Shown: positions 45,344 through 53,357 of the stretch, piece after piece
How the letters are laid out: every line of letters begins with the position of its first letter
Position numbering within the stretch: position 1 is the stretch's first letter
Source: JAXMAF01 sp046350555
GTDB lineage: Bacteria > Planctomycetota > Phycisphaerae > Phycisphaerales > SM1A02
NCBI GenBank assembly: GCA_046350555.1
Contig: JAXMAF010000006.1
Span: 62,001-126,000, forward strand
DNA length: 64,000 bases
Reading direction: 5' to 3'
Position numbers and translations under genes: made by a program
The notes under the pieces: generated by a model
What the model saw: only the letters and a program-made list of their open reading frames with translations
Databases searched by the model: none
What the model was told of the DNA's origin: nothing

Positions 45344-45571
45344 ATGACGCACGACCAGAACGAGCGACCGGACACCAGCGCCGACCCCAGCCGCGCGCCG
45401 CGGACCGACGGACGGCTTTCGAAGTTCCGCAACCTTCTCAAGACGATGGACGACTCGCTCGACAGCGCGCGGCGGCGCCGCCTGGGCCTCGATCTCATGA
45501 TCGCGCCGCAGTCGAGCCTCTCCTCCGTCGCATCGCGCACCAAGGCGACCAAGATCGTGCGCGGGAACTGA
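45344..45571 (+). CDS. Small hypothetical protein, 75 aa
   Basis: 75 residues, not recognised. An acidic start (MTHDQNERPDTSADPSRAPR) is followed by a basic, helical stretch (RLSKFRNLLKTMDDSLDSAR, then RRRRLGLDLMI) and a short tail SSVASRTKATKIVRGN. There is no signal or membrane segment, so it is probably cytoplasmic, perhaps nucleic-acid or protein binding. A GAAGAG ribosome-site-like sequence precedes ATG 45344. The A of its TGA stop is complementary to the terminal T of copy C of the 104-bp element. About 280 bp of unexplained sequence separates it from the Tricorn start. Confidence 0.55.
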   Translation: MTHDQNERPDTSADPSRAPRTDGRLSKFRNLLKTMDDSLDSARRRRLGLDLMIAPQSSLSSVASRTKATKIVRGN

Positions 45572-45674
45572 CACGGATTCCAGGAGACCTCCATCCGTTC
45601 GACCCCCTGCCCACAGCGGCGTCTCACGGCGGAATTGGGTTGGGTGGGCCGCGAGAATCAACTGGGACGCGCAT
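45571..45674 (-). repeat. 104-bp intergenic element, copy C
   Basis: Full-length copy in minus orientation. Its 3' terminal base (T on its own strand) provides the A of the TGA stop of the preceding plus-strand gene. The other end is 34 bp before the M42 peptidase start, so it separates two genes in the same direction. CCCAC/GTGGG can pair. Confidence 0.88.
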
Positions 45675-45707
45675 GAGGCTCCGCCGGAGAACCTAGGATC
45701 GGTTTCG

Positions 45708-46892
45708 ATGTCGTCCGCGCTCGACTTCCTGTTCCGACTGCTCGCCACGCCGACACCCTCGGGCTTCGAACAGGAGGGCCAGCGCCTGTGGCTCGACCAC
45801 GTGCGCCCGGTGGCCGATCGCGTCTGGAACGACGCGTACGGCAACTGCTTCGCCGAGCTCAATCCGACGGGCGTCCCGTCGTTCGGAGCCGCGTCGGGCG
45901 CATCCGCGTCGAACGGTCCTTCGCGGCCCGCGACCGTGGCGATCTGCGGCCACATGGACGAGATCGGGTTGATGGTCTGCCACATCGACGAGAAGGGCTT
46001 CGTCTACTGCAAGGCCATCGGCGGCATCGACACCTCCTCGATCGTCGGCAAGCGCGTTCGCTTCCGCTCGAGCGCGCCGCCATCGGCGTCGGCGCCGGGC
46101 GCCACGGCGCGACGATCCGCGGATGGCGAGGGTGGCGACGGGAGCGTCTGGGGCGTCATCGGCGCGACCGCGATCCACCTCCAGGACAAGTCGACGGAGG
46201 CGAAGGTCCGAAAGCTGCACGAGCTCTTCGTCGACATCGGCGCGAACGACCGCGCCGGCGCCGAGGCCATGCTGCGCATCGGCGACCCCGGCGTCTTCGC
46301 CGACGGGCCGATGAGGCTGGGCGAACACCTGCTCGTGGCCCGCGGGCTGGACAACCGGGTCGGCACGTGGGTCGCCGCCCAGACGCTGCGGCAGCTCGCC
46401 GAGCGACGAGACGAGCTGCGTTGCCGCGTGGTGGCCGTCTCGACCGTGCAGGAGGAGGTCGGACTGGTCGGCGCGTCGATGATCGCCGAGCAGCTCAAGC
46501 CCGACATCGCCCTCGTGACCGATGTCGGACACGCCACCGACTCGCCCGGGATCAGCCACGCCCAGCACGGGCAGATCCGTCTCGGCGGCGGCCCCCGCCT
46601 CGCCGTCGGCAGCGCGATGCAGCGCCACATCGTGGCCCGGCTCGAGGCGATCGCCGCGACCGCGGGAATCCCGCTCCAGCGGGCGGCGATCCCGGGCAAG
46701 AGCGGCACCGACACCGACGCCATCGTGATCCGCAACGGCGGCATACCGTCCGGGTTGGTGAGCCTCCCCATCCGCTACATGCACACCACCGTGGAGATGA
46801 CGAGCCTGATCGACCTGCAACGCATCGCCGACCTCTTCTCGGCGTTCTGCCGCTCGCTCTCGGAAGGCGAACGGTTCACGCTGGATCTCTAG
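45708..46892 (+). CDS. M42-family metallo-aminopeptidase
   Basis: 394 residues, cytosolic dinuclear zinc or cobalt aminopeptidase of the glutamyl aminopeptidase/cellulase M group. It shows the opening TPTPSGFEQEGQRLWLDHVR, the first ligands in ICGHMDEIGLMV, then RGLDNRVGTWVAAQT with the bridging Asp, STVQEEVGLVGAS with the catalytic Glu pair, DVGHATDSPGISHAQHG, and PIRYMHTTVEM with the last His. A dispensable Ala/Ser/Gly insert (about 120-145) sits in the domain that shapes the entrance. ATG 45708 is used. Members trim peptides in dodecameric assemblies. It is adjacent to the Tricorn-like gene; both would act in peptide breakdown, which is suggestive only. Confidence 0.93.
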   Translation: MSSALDFLFRLLATPTPSGFEQEGQRLWLDHVRPVADRVWNDAYGNCFAELNPTGVPSFGAASGASASNGPSRPATVAICGHMDEIGLMVCHIDEKGFVYCKAIGGIDTSSIVGKRVRFRSSAPPSASAPGATARRSADGEGGDGSVWGVIGATAIHLQDKSTEAKVRKLHELFVDIGANDRAGAEAMLRIGDPGVFADGPMRLGEHLLVARGLDNRVGTWVAAQTLRQLAERRDELRCRVVAVSTVQEEVGLVGASMIAEQLKPDIALVTDVGHATDSPGISHAQHGQIRLGGGPRLAVGSAMQRHIVARLEAIAATAGIPLQRAAIPGKSGTDTDAIVIRNGGIPSGLVSLPIRYMHTTVEMTSLIDLQRIADLFSAFCRSLSEGERFTLDL

Positions 46893-46961
46893 TGTCCCGG
46901 CCCGCGAATTCCCGGGCGCGTTTGCCGAATCCCTTCCAGCCGAAGAGAATCACCCACACCG

Positions 46962-47597
46962 ATGCTCTCCTTCGTTCGCCAAGCCGTGCGCGACATCCGG
47001 AACACCGGCGCCATGTGGCCCTCGGGTCCGCAGTTGGCCAAGGTGATGACGCGCTCGCTGCGCGAGGCCGGCGGCGCGAAGCGGCTGCTCGAGGTGGGGC
47101 CGGGCACCGGCGCGTTCACCAAGGCGGCGCTGCGGGCGCTGCGCCCGGGCGACGAGTTCGTGATCGTGGAGCTGAGCGCCGCGTTCTGCGCGGAGCTCGA
47201 GCGCCGGCTGCTGCGCCCGTACCGCGCGGCCCATCCAGGGATCACCGTCACCCTGCACTGCGCGCCGATCGAGAGCGCGCCGCTGAAGGGAACGTTCGAC
47301 TACATCGTCTGCGGCCTTCCCTTCAACAACTTCCCGCCGGCCTCGGTCCGCGCGATCTTCCGCCGCATGATGTCGCTCCTTTCGCCCGACGGGGAGCTGA
47401 TGTACTTCGAGTACGCCGGCGTCCGCGCGCTGAAAGCGCCGCTCGTCGGTCCGCGCGGGCGGCGCCACCTGAAGCAGATCGGGTCGATCACGCGCGCCCT
47501 GCGCCGCCGTCACGCGGGCGACCGCGAGCTCGTCCTCGCGAACTTCCCGCCCTGCATGGCGATGACGCTGCGCGCGCCGAGCCGGCGCCGCGGCTGA
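46962..47597 (+). CDS. PmtA-like class I SAM methyltransferase
   Basis: 211 residues. Motif I is RLLEVGPGTGAFTKAALRAL; motif II around FVIVELSAAFCAELERRL; FDYIVCGLPFNNFPPASVRA is the signature loop with the NPPY-like GLPFNNFP of phospholipid N-methyltransferases related to KsgA. The opening MLSFVRQAVRDIRNTGAMWP and SGPQLAKVMTRSL match the membrane-associated helices of PmtA. The protein therefore probably methylates phosphatidylethanolamine, but other substrates are possible and only one of the usual enzymes is seen. ATG 46962 directly precedes the domain. It stands between the M42 peptidase gene and dapL. Confidence 0.82.
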   Translation: MLSFVRQAVRDIRNTGAMWPSGPQLAKVMTRSLREAGGAKRLLEVGPGTGAFTKAALRALRPGDEFVIVELSAAFCAELERRLLRPYRAAHPGITVTLHCAPIESAPLKGTFDYIVCGLPFNNFPPASVRAIFRRMMSLLSPDGELMYFEYAGVRALKAPLVGPRGRRHLKQIGSITRALRRRHAGDRELVLANFPPCMAMTLRAPSRRRG

Positions 47598-47675
47598 GCG
47601 CGGCCCGGTGGATGCGCCGCTTCCCGCGGCGAAGCCGTCCGGCGCACGCATCCGCGGCGTGCATCACACGCACTC

Positions 47676-48929
47676 ATGGCGTACATCAACAGCAACTACC
47701 TCAAGCTCCAGTCGGGCTACCTGTTCCCCGAGATCGCCCGTCGGGTCGCGGCCTTCGCGGAGTCCAATCCGGCGGCCGCGAAGCGCATCGTCCGCTGCGG
47801 CATCGGCGACGTGACCGAGCCGCTTCCGAGCGCGGCGCGGGAGGCGATGCACCGGGCCGTCGACGAGCTCGGCGACCGCGCGACGTTCAAGGGATACGGG
47901 CCGCCCTTCGGCTACGACTCGATCCGGCGAGCGATCGCCCAGCACGATTTCCGCGACCGCGGGCTCGACGTGGCCGACGACGAGATCTTCCTGAGCGACG
48001 GAAGCAAGGGCGATTGCGGGGCCATCCTCGACATCCTCGCCACGGGACGCAACCGCCTGGCGATCGCCGATCCCGTCTATCCCGTCTACGTGGACACGAA
48101 CGTCATGGCGGGCAACACCGGTCCGCACGGCGCCCGCGGCGGCTACGAGGGAATCCTGTACCTGCCGGGAACGCCCGCGAACGACTTCGTCGCGGAGGTG
48201 CCCGACGGCCCGGCGGACGTCGTCTATCTCTGCTTTCCGAACAACCCGACCGGCGCCACGATCGACAAGCCGAGGCTGCGCGCCTGGGTCGACTACGCGC
48301 TGCGCCACGGCGCCATCATCTTCTTCGACGCGGCCTACGAGGCCTACATCGTCGATCCGGCGCTGCCGCGCTCCATCTACGAGATTCCCGGCGCTCGCGA
48401 ATGCGCCATCGAGTTCCGTTCGTTCAGCAAGAACGGCGGCTTCACGGGCGTCCGATGCGGCTACACCGTCTGCCCCAAGTCGCTCAGGGGTCGCACCGAC
48501 GACGGGCGCGACGTGGCGCTGCACGGCCTCTGGTCGCGGCGCTGGAGCACGAAGTCCAACGGCGTCAGCTACCCGGTGCAGCGCGCCGCCGAGGCGCTCC
48601 TCACGCCCGACGGCCAGCGGCAGGTGAAGGCGCTCATCGACTTCTACCTCGGCAACGCCGGCGTGCTCCGGCGCGGCGTCGAGTCGCTCGGGCTCCGCTG
48701 CTGGGGCGGCGTGAACGCGCCGTACGTCTGGGTGCAATGCCCCCGGACCTCGTCTGGCGCCGTCGATTCGTGGACGATGTTCGACCGCATGCTCGAGGAA
48801 GCCAACGTGGTGATCACCCCGGGCGCCGGCTTCGGCGCGTGCGGCGAGGGCTTCTTCCGCATTTCGGCCTTCAACTCGCGCGAGAACGTCGAGGAGGTCG
48901 TTCGACGGCTCCACGCGATGCGCTGGTGA
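47676..48929 (+). CDS. dapL: LL-diaminopimelate aminotransferase
   Basis: PLP enzyme that converts tetrahydrodipicolinate directly to LL-diaminopimelate, the one-step lysine/peptidoglycan route. It has 417 residues. Signatures: MAYINSNYLKLQSGYLFPEI at the N terminus, RCGIGDVTEPLPSAAREAMH, KGYGPPFGYDSIRRAIAQHD, LSDGSKGDCG, DPVYPVYVDTNVMAG, CFPNNPTGATIDKPRL, FDAAYEAYI and the PLP-lysine motif SFSKNGGFTGVRCGYTV near 250. The C-terminal GFFRISAFNSRENVEE carries the substrate carboxylate Arg. Start ATG 47676. DapL occurs in plants, chlamydiae and planctomycetes, which supports the taxonomic reading. Confidence 0.97.
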   Translation: MAYINSNYLKLQSGYLFPEIARRVAAFAESNPAAAKRIVRCGIGDVTEPLPSAAREAMHRAVDELGDRATFKGYGPPFGYDSIRRAIAQHDFRDRGLDVADDEIFLSDGSKGDCGAILDILATGRNRLAIADPVYPVYVDTNVMAGNTGPHGARGGYEGILYLPGTPANDFVAEVPDGPADVVYLCFPNNPTGATIDKPRLRAWVDYALRHGAIIFFDAAYEAYIVDPALPRSIYEIPGARECAIEFRSFSKNGGFTGVRCGYTVCPKSLRGRTDDGRDVALHGLWSRRWSTKSNGVSYPVQRAAEALLTPDGQRQVKALIDFYLGNAGVLRRGVESLGLRCWGGVNAPYVWVQCPRTSSGAVDSWTMFDRMLEEANVVITPGAGFGACGEGFFRISAFNSRENVEEVVRRLHAMRW

Positions 48930-49010
48930 GCGCACGCGCCACGAGCGCCGATCGACGGCGCCGCGCGCCGGTGTGCTTCATCACGCCAACCGATGGCCCT
49001 CGCTCGGAAC

Positions 49011-49742
49011 CTACGCCGGGGTCTTCCAACCACCCGATGGTCGCCGTCGCGCCGGCGCGGCGTCGTGGCCCTCCGCGATGGCGGCGTCGTCGCCGCGCCA
49101 GCCATGGGCGACGACGTAGATCTCGACGCTCTCGCCGCGCGATGCGGCGGGCTTGTAGCCCTTGGCGTCGTCGAAGAGCCGCTGCGTTCGCCGCAGGAGC
49201 GCCGGATAGTCGCCACCTTCGTAGACCTTCATGGCGAGGTTGCCGCCGCGGCGCAGCAGCTCGGGACAGCGATCGAGCAACGCGTTGCAGAGGCGCACCG
49301 ACCGGGCGCTGTCGCCCGATGGGTCGCCGGTCGTGTCCGGCCCCATGTCGGAGACGATCGCGTCGAACGGCGGCCGTGCGCGCCGCCGCGCGTCCGGCGA
49401 CGCGGCGGCACCCTCCGCGACGCCGGCCACGTCGCGCCATCGCCCGAGCAGCTCGTCGACACCGATCGTCGTCAGGTCCCCCTGCACGATCCGGACGTGC
49501 CCGGGGAAGAGCCGTTCATCCACCGCCTTGAGGTCGACGCCCACCACGCGTCCGCGCCGCCCGACGCGCTGTGCGAGCACCTGAAGCCACGATCCAGGCG
49601 CGCAGCCGGCGTCGAGCACGGTGTCGCCGGGGCGCACCAGGCGCTTGCGGTCGTCGATCTCGATGAGCTTGAACGCCGCTCTCGAGAGGAACCCCTCGTC
49701 CTTGGCCCGCTTGAAGAAGTGATCGTGGAGGTTGCGGGCCAT
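49011..49742 (-). CDS. rlmE: Ribosomal RNA large subunit methyltransferase RlmE (FtsJ)
   Basis: 2'-O-methylates U2552 of 23S rRNA (E. coli numbering) with SAM. It has 243 residues. The catalytic K-D-K-E tetrad is visible: SRAAFKLIEID (Lys), VSDMGPD (Asp), AMKVYEGGDY (Lys) and ESVEIYVVAH (Glu). Motif I is VLDAGCAPGSWLQVLAQRVG. An insert of about 25 residues (AGVAEGAAASPDARRRARPP) lies before the catalytic Asp. The extreme C terminus is disordered. Start at 49742; a GGAT tetranucleotide array sits about 50-90 bp upstream. Divergent from nothing nearby; the lipoprotein gene upstream is on the same strand. Confidence 0.95.
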   Translation of the reverse strand: MARNLHDHFFKRAKDEGFLSRAAFKLIEIDDRKRLVRPGDTVLDAGCAPGSWLQVLAQRVGRRGRVVGVDLKAVDERLFPGHVRIVQGDLTTIGVDELLGRWRDVAGVAEGAAASPDARRRARPPFDAIVSDMGPDTTGDPSGDSARSVRLCNALLDRCPELLRRGGNLAMKVYEGGDYPALLRRTQRLFDDAKGYKPAASRGESVEIYVVAHGWRGDDAAIAEGHDAAPARRRPSGGWKTPA

Positions 49743-49790
49743 CGGCGCGGAGGGCGTTGGGGGCGTGAACGGCGCGAGGGCGAGGGAGCG

Positions 49791-49829
49791 GGATAGATGG
49801 ATGGATCAATGGATGGATGGATGGATGGC
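49791..49829. repeat. GGAT tetranucleotide microsatellite
   Basis: GGAT units, interrupted once by CAAT, run from 49791 to 49829; the longest uninterrupted run is four to five units. It sits in the spacer upstream of rlmE. Such runs slip during replication, but this one is short. Confidence 0.8.
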
Positions 49830-49856
49830 TGCACGCGCCGGCGACCCTCGGTCGAT

Positions 49857-50708
49857 CTATGGATCCACGATCACCTTCCCGACCTGCGTGGGCTCGGCCA
49901 CGATCGCGACCCGGACATCCGCGTCGACCGTGCGCAGCAGGACGCGGTTGGCTCCATCGTTGAGCACGGCCTTGACCTGGCTCTGCGAGGTCGACTCCGA
50001 GACGACCCAGGAGCCCTCCTTGACACGAACGCGCACGGCGCCGCCGATCGTCTCGATGTCGAAGGCACCGGTCGATCGGCCGGTGACGCGGTAGTCGATG
50101 GCACCCTGGCGGTTGACGATCACGACGTCCTCGACGAGTGGACGGGTGGTCATGAGGCGAACGTCGCCCCCGCCACTCTCGACGTCGATCGCCCCTTCGA
50201 CACCTTCCATCTCGACGAACGCACGATCGGTCCGGACGCGGACGTTCTCGATGAACGGCGCGACGATGCGCACATGCGCCCGCTGGAAGAACGGCTCCGG
50301 GTCGCTCGTCGTGGCGCGGATGCGCAGCGTCGGGCCGAGGTCGCCGGGCACGAGCTGGACAGATGCGGCGATGTGCTGGAGCGACGCCTTGGACTCGTCC
50401 ATGCGCATGAATCCGTGCGTCCCCTCGCGCTCGATGGTGACGGTGGCCGCCTTGGCACGCGGGTCCGCGATCACGTGGACGTCGCCGCCGAAGTCCTCGA
50501 CGTCCACCGCGATCACCGCGCGGCCCTCGAAGACGATCGTCTCGTCGTCCGCGTGCTGGTGGCCGGCGAAGATGTCATGCACGCCGTCGCCAAATCCGGC
50601 GATCACCCGCTCGGGCGAGGCGGCGCCGCTGCAACCGGCGAGGAGCAACGACAACGAAACCAGCGGGGCGGACGCGCCCGTGCGGAGCATGCCGAGCATG
50701 GAGAGCAT
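49857..50708 (-). CDS. Lipoprotein with DUF4097-like beta-helix domain
   Basis: 283 residues. The N terminus gives a lipoprotein signal (VSLSLLLAGCSGAASP, lipobox LAGC). The rest is a run of short, regular strands: DVEDFGGDVHVIADPRAKAA, LRIRATTSDPEPFFQRAHVR, ENVRVRTDRAFVEMEGVEGA, IDVESGGGDVRLMTTR, and AFDIETIGGAVRVRVKEGSW. This matches DUF4097-type putative adhesin domains, which form a right-handed beta helix. Function in the cell envelope is unknown. The start at 50708 is followed by two more in-frame Met codons, either of which could be used. Same strand as rlmE, about 115 bp upstream of it. Confidence 0.78.
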   Translation of the reverse strand: MLSMLGMLRTGASAPLVSLSLLLAGCSGAASPERVIAGFGDGVHDIFAGHQHADDETIVFEGRAVIAVDVEDFGGDVHVIADPRAKAATVTIEREGTHGFMRMDESKASLQHIAASVQLVPGDLGPTLRIRATTSDPEPFFQRAHVRIVAPFIENVRVRTDRAFVEMEGVEGAIDVESGGGDVRLMTTRPLVEDVVIVNRQGAIDYRVTGRSTGAFDIETIGGAVRVRVKEGSWVVSESTSQSQVKAVLNDGANRVLLRTVDADVRVAIVAEPTQVGKVIVDP

Positions 50709-50806
50709 GCAGAGATGGTACGGTTTGGCCGCCCGACGGGCGGACCCGCTGGCCGGTCGTCCGCCAGCCGGTCGCCGATTCCCCGGTTCCTGGACACGCT
50801 CACGCG

Positions 50807-50911
50807 ATGATCGCCCTGCTCACCCTTCTTCTCGCCACCGCAAGCATGGCCGCGCTGGGCTATCTCGTGTGGGTGGCGGTCAATCGGCAGGATCCGCCGA
50901 CGGAGACGTGA
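50807..50911 (+). CDS. Putative 34-aa single-pass membrane peptide
   Basis: ATG 50807 to TGA 50911. The peptide is MIALLTLLLATASMAALGYL followed by VWVAVNRQDPPTET: one transmembrane helix of about 22 residues, then a short hydrophilic tail, the layout of known bacterial small membrane proteins. It lies between the divergent lipoprotein gene and the repeat-flanked amidase gene. It has no strong ribosome site and no recognised family, so it is plausible but unproven. Confidence 0.35.
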   Translation: MIALLTLLLATASMAALGYLVWVAVNRQDPPTET

Positions 50912-51015
50912 CGCGGAGCGGGCAGCGGGATCAGGGATCAGGGATCCGCGTCGCCGCTTGGATGGGGTCGCCGCGAAGCAGAACCCAAGTCCGTTGCCGG
51001 CTGCCGCCACCACTT

Positions 51016-51119
51016 CTACGGACTCCAGTGGACCTCCATGCGTTCGACCCCTCACCCGGAGCGGCGTCTCGCGGCGGAACTGGGTTGGGTGGGGCGCGAG
51101 AGTCAACCGGGACGCGTCT
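51016..51119 (-). repeat. 104-bp intergenic element, copy D
   Basis: Full-length copy, minus orientation. Its first base is the last A of the TAA stop of the amidase gene. The usual GTGGGC block is changed to CCGGGTGAGG here; a shifted pairing CACCC/GGGTG replaces CCCAC/GTGGG. It lies at the 3' ends of convergent transcription units. Confidence 0.86.
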
Positions 51120-51940
51120 TACGCAAACGCCTTGTTCGCGCGCAGGCGGACCATCGACGCCTGGAGCGACGCGCCCGGGCAGAGGGTCTGCGCGCCGGGC
51201 CACTCGCGGTGCGTGTAGACGTTCCGCGTGGCGACGCGGTAGCGCTGTCGGAGCGCCTTGACGTGCGCGACGAGCGCGTTGAGCTGTGCTTCCGACGGCG
51301 ACTGGACCTCGAAGTTGCCCAGGCAGAGCACGCCGATGTTGCCTTCGTTGCGGTCCTTGACGTGGGCGCCCTGCCACGCGACCGGACGCGCCTCGTACAC
51401 GCGGCCCGCGCGGTCGACGACGAAGTGGTAGCCGATGTCGGCCCAGTTCTTGTGCCGGTGCGAGACGCGGATCAGCTCGATGCGGGCCTCGCTGCTCGCG
51501 GCGTCGGTGGCCGTGAAGGGACTGAGTGCATCGTGGTGGACGGTGATCGACGCCACCGGCAGCATGCGGTTCATGTCCGCGTAGTCCGGTGCGCCGTGCG
51601 ACCAGCGCGAGCGCGGGAGCACGTTGGCCATCGGCGGAACCGACGGGAGCGGGACGGGCGTCTCCGCGCGTGGTGGAATCGGCAGCGGCGACGGCGATGG
51701 CGAGAACGGCGGCGGCTCGACGTTGTTGGGCCACTCCGGTTCGGGCAGCACCGCCGTCTGCTGCGGCGAATTGCACGCCGCGAGGAACGCCATTCCCGCC
51801 AAGAGGAATCCGCGGCGCGACCAGTCCGCGCCGAGCCGTCCGATGAGCTCGTCGGCGAAGCGGTCGCGCGGCGCGCCCGTCGGCGCGGCGCCTCGCTTCG
51901 GCTGTGAATTCGGCGAAGATCGATCGAGCGCGTCCGACAT
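51119..51940 (-). CDS. N-acetylmuramoyl-L-alanine amidase, Tat-type lipoprotein
   Basis: 273 residues. A twin-arginine-like signal (DWSRRGFLLAGMAFLAACNS) contains both the RR-F-L core and a lipobox (LAAC), after an unusually long N-terminal extension of about 40 residues. A Pro-rich linker (PPFSPSPSPLPIPPRAETPV) leads to an amidase_2/PGRP domain: SITVHHDALSPF (zinc His), IGYHFVVDRAGRVYEAR, GNIGVLCLGNFE, VYTHREWPG and TLCPGASLQ, which contain the remaining His and Cys ligands. It cleaves the amide between MurNAc and L-Ala in peptidoglycan and is predicted to be anchored on the periplasmic face. The stop is shared with copy D of the 104-bp element. Confidence 0.88.
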   Translation of the reverse strand: MSDALDRSSPNSQPKRGAAPTGAPRDRFADELIGRLGADWSRRGFLLAGMAFLAACNSPQQTAVLPEPEWPNNVEPPPFSPSPSPLPIPPRAETPVPLPSVPPMANVLPRSRWSHGAPDYADMNRMLPVASITVHHDALSPFTATDAASSEARIELIRVSHRHKNWADIGYHFVVDRAGRVYEARPVAWQGAHVKDRNEGNIGVLCLGNFEVQSPSEAQLNALVAHVKALRQRYRVATRNVYTHREWPGAQTLCPGASLQASMVRLRANKAFA

Positions 51941-52101
51941 GCGGGGGCTCCGGCACGAACCGAGGCGAACGAGCAGGCGACGGCTGCACCTGTCGACCGA
52001 GCAAACCAGATCCGTTGTATCGACCGGCTCGACGCAGCGGCTGCACTATACAAGCGACACCGTCCACCACCACTCTGCTATAAAGGGCCTGCGGAGCCAC
52101 C

Positions 52102-52410
52102 GTGCCGACAAGCCAACTCGTCATCCTCTCGCGGGAGAGCGGCAAGGCTGGCGAGCTCGCGCCGCTGGCGTCGCGGAAGCAGCTCTTCGAACAGCTCGCG
52201 ATGCGAAACACGGGACCCGAGCGCCCGGGCGAGGATCTGCTGTACGGTCCGGGAATCGAGATCCAGCTCGCTCCGAACCAAGACCCGGTGACCCAGATGC
52301 TGCTCACCATCACCGACGAGGACATCGCCTGGGTGGTGATCCTGCGGCTGGCTCGCGAGCTCCACTGGAAGATCTTCGACCCTCACTCGGGGCGCGAGCT
52401 CAAGCCGTAG
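52102..52410 (+). CDS. Conserved-looking hypothetical protein, 102 aa
   Basis: 102 residues, cytoplasmic, not recognised. Compact sequence with GPGIEIQLAPNQDPVTQMLL, ITDEDIAWVVILRLARELHW and KIFDPHSGRELKP, a pattern of a small alpha/beta domain. It starts at GTG 52102 with CGGAG as ribosome site. Codon bias and the ordered hydrophobic pattern support a real gene. Another small hypothetical gene follows on the same strand about 100 bp downstream; function unknown for both. Confidence 0.65.
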   Translation: MPTSQLVILSRESGKAGELAPLASRKQLFEQLAMRNTGPERPGEDLLYGPGIEIQLAPNQDPVTQMLLTITDEDIAWVVILRLARELHWKIFDPHSGRELKP

Positions 52411-52506
52411 ACAGCCGGGTACCCTCGTGGCGTCCAGGTCGCGCCGCAGCGAGACACCGCGCGGGACCGATCCGCTGGCTGCTGGCCTCGCGTGCTAGGC
52501 TCGGCC

Positions 52507-52869
52507 ATGCCTTCCACCATCACCGCCATCTCCCAGGGAATGATCGTCGAGGGGGCCGATGCGGCGACGCTGGCCGAGGCGCTCGATCTGGCCTTCGACT
52601 ATCGCGGCGACGTGAGCGTGCGGCTGCGCGACGGCCGAACGGTCGATGGGTACATCTTCGACCGCCGCCGGAAGCCTCAGCCATCGATCCGCATGTTGCC
52701 GAAGGACAGCGACGAGCGCCTCGTCCTCAACGATCGCGACATCGTCCGGCTCGAGGTGACCGGCAAGGACACCGCGGCCGGAAAGACCTTCGAAAGCTGG
52801 GTGAAGCGCTACGTCGACTCGAAGCTCAAGGGGGCCAAGGCGAGCATCGAAAGCGACCCGCTGGACTGA
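52507..52869 (+). CDS. Conserved-looking hypothetical protein, 120 aa
   Basis: 120 residues, not recognised. It begins MPSTITAISQGMIVEGADAA and contains DLAFDYRGDVSVRLRDGRTV, DGYIFDRRRKPQPSIRMLPK and DSDERLVLNDRDIVRLEVTG; the end KTFESWVKRYVDSKLKGAK is helical. The strand-rich centre looks like a small beta-barrel (OB or SH3-like) domain. No signal or membrane segment is present. ATG 52507 is used; a frame start at 52495 adds four residues. It is followed after 13 bp by copy E of the 104-bp element and converges with the next gene. Confidence 0.65.
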   Translation: MPSTITAISQGMIVEGADAATLAEALDLAFDYRGDVSVRLRDGRTVDGYIFDRRRKPQPSIRMLPKDSDERLVLNDRDIVRLEVTGKDTAAGKTFESWVKRYVDSKLKGAKASIESDPLD

Positions 52870-52882
52870 CCCGCGACGCCTC

Positions 52883-52986
52883 ATGCGCGTCCCAGTTGAT
52901 CCTCGCGCCCCACCCGACCCGATTCCGCCGTGAAACGCCGCCGCGAGCGACGGGGCGAACGCATGGAGGTTCGCTGGAATCCGTAT
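52883..52986 (+). repeat. 104-bp intergenic element, copy E
   Basis: Full-length copy filling the gap between convergent genes. It begins 13 bp after the stop of the 120-aa gene, and its last T is the first base of TCA, the reverse complement of the stop of the following minus-strand gene. It is the most diverged copy in the GTGGG block (GCGAGCGACGGGGC); a GCCCC/GGGGC pairing is possible instead. Confidence 0.86.
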
Positions 52987-53357
52987 CAGCGACGGCGATC
53001 CAGGCCGGCGGAGACCGGCCGAGCGCTTCGCTGGAGCATCTGAGCACGGACGAGCCGATCCATCGCGCAGACCATCGCCCGCGTCGACGCGATGGCGTTC
53101 TCGATGGCGCTGCGGCCGGTGACCGCCTTGATCGGGTCGCGTCGACCGAACTCGGCGAGCCGCGCCTCGAGCTTGGTTCGTTCCGCCACCAGCGACCTGA
53201 GCAGCGTGCTCGCCCGGTCGCGGGCCTGGAGCGTCTCCTGCAAGGCCGGAGGAACCGGCCCGATGGACGGAGCCTTGGGGGCCGGAGCCATCGTTGGCGA
53301 GGGTGATGCCGTCGGGACGACGGCAACGGGGGCGGCGTAGCAGACTGGTGTCTTCAT
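52986..53357 (-). CDS. Hypothetical protein with coiled-coil-like C terminus
   Basis: 123 residues, not recognised. The first 40 residues are a Pro/Ala/Ser-rich, probably unstructured stretch (MKTPVCYAAPVAVVPTASPS). The rest is a charged helix of about 70 residues: LQETLQARDRASTLLRSLVA, ERTKLEARLAEFGRRDP, then AMVCAMDRLVRAQMLQRSAR. The pattern suggests a coiled coil or structural protein. The start at 53357 is the first ATG of the segment; the open frame continues upstream to 54779 antisense to galE. The stop shares its base with copy E of the 104-bp element. Confidence is moderate because low-complexity sequence can look coding. Confidence 0.5.
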   Translation of the reverse strand: MKTPVCYAAPVAVVPTASPSPTMAPAPKAPSIGPVPPALQETLQARDRASTLLRSLVAERTKLEARLAEFGRRDPIKAVTGRSAIENAIASTRAMVCAMDRLVRAQMLQRSARPVSAGLDRRR

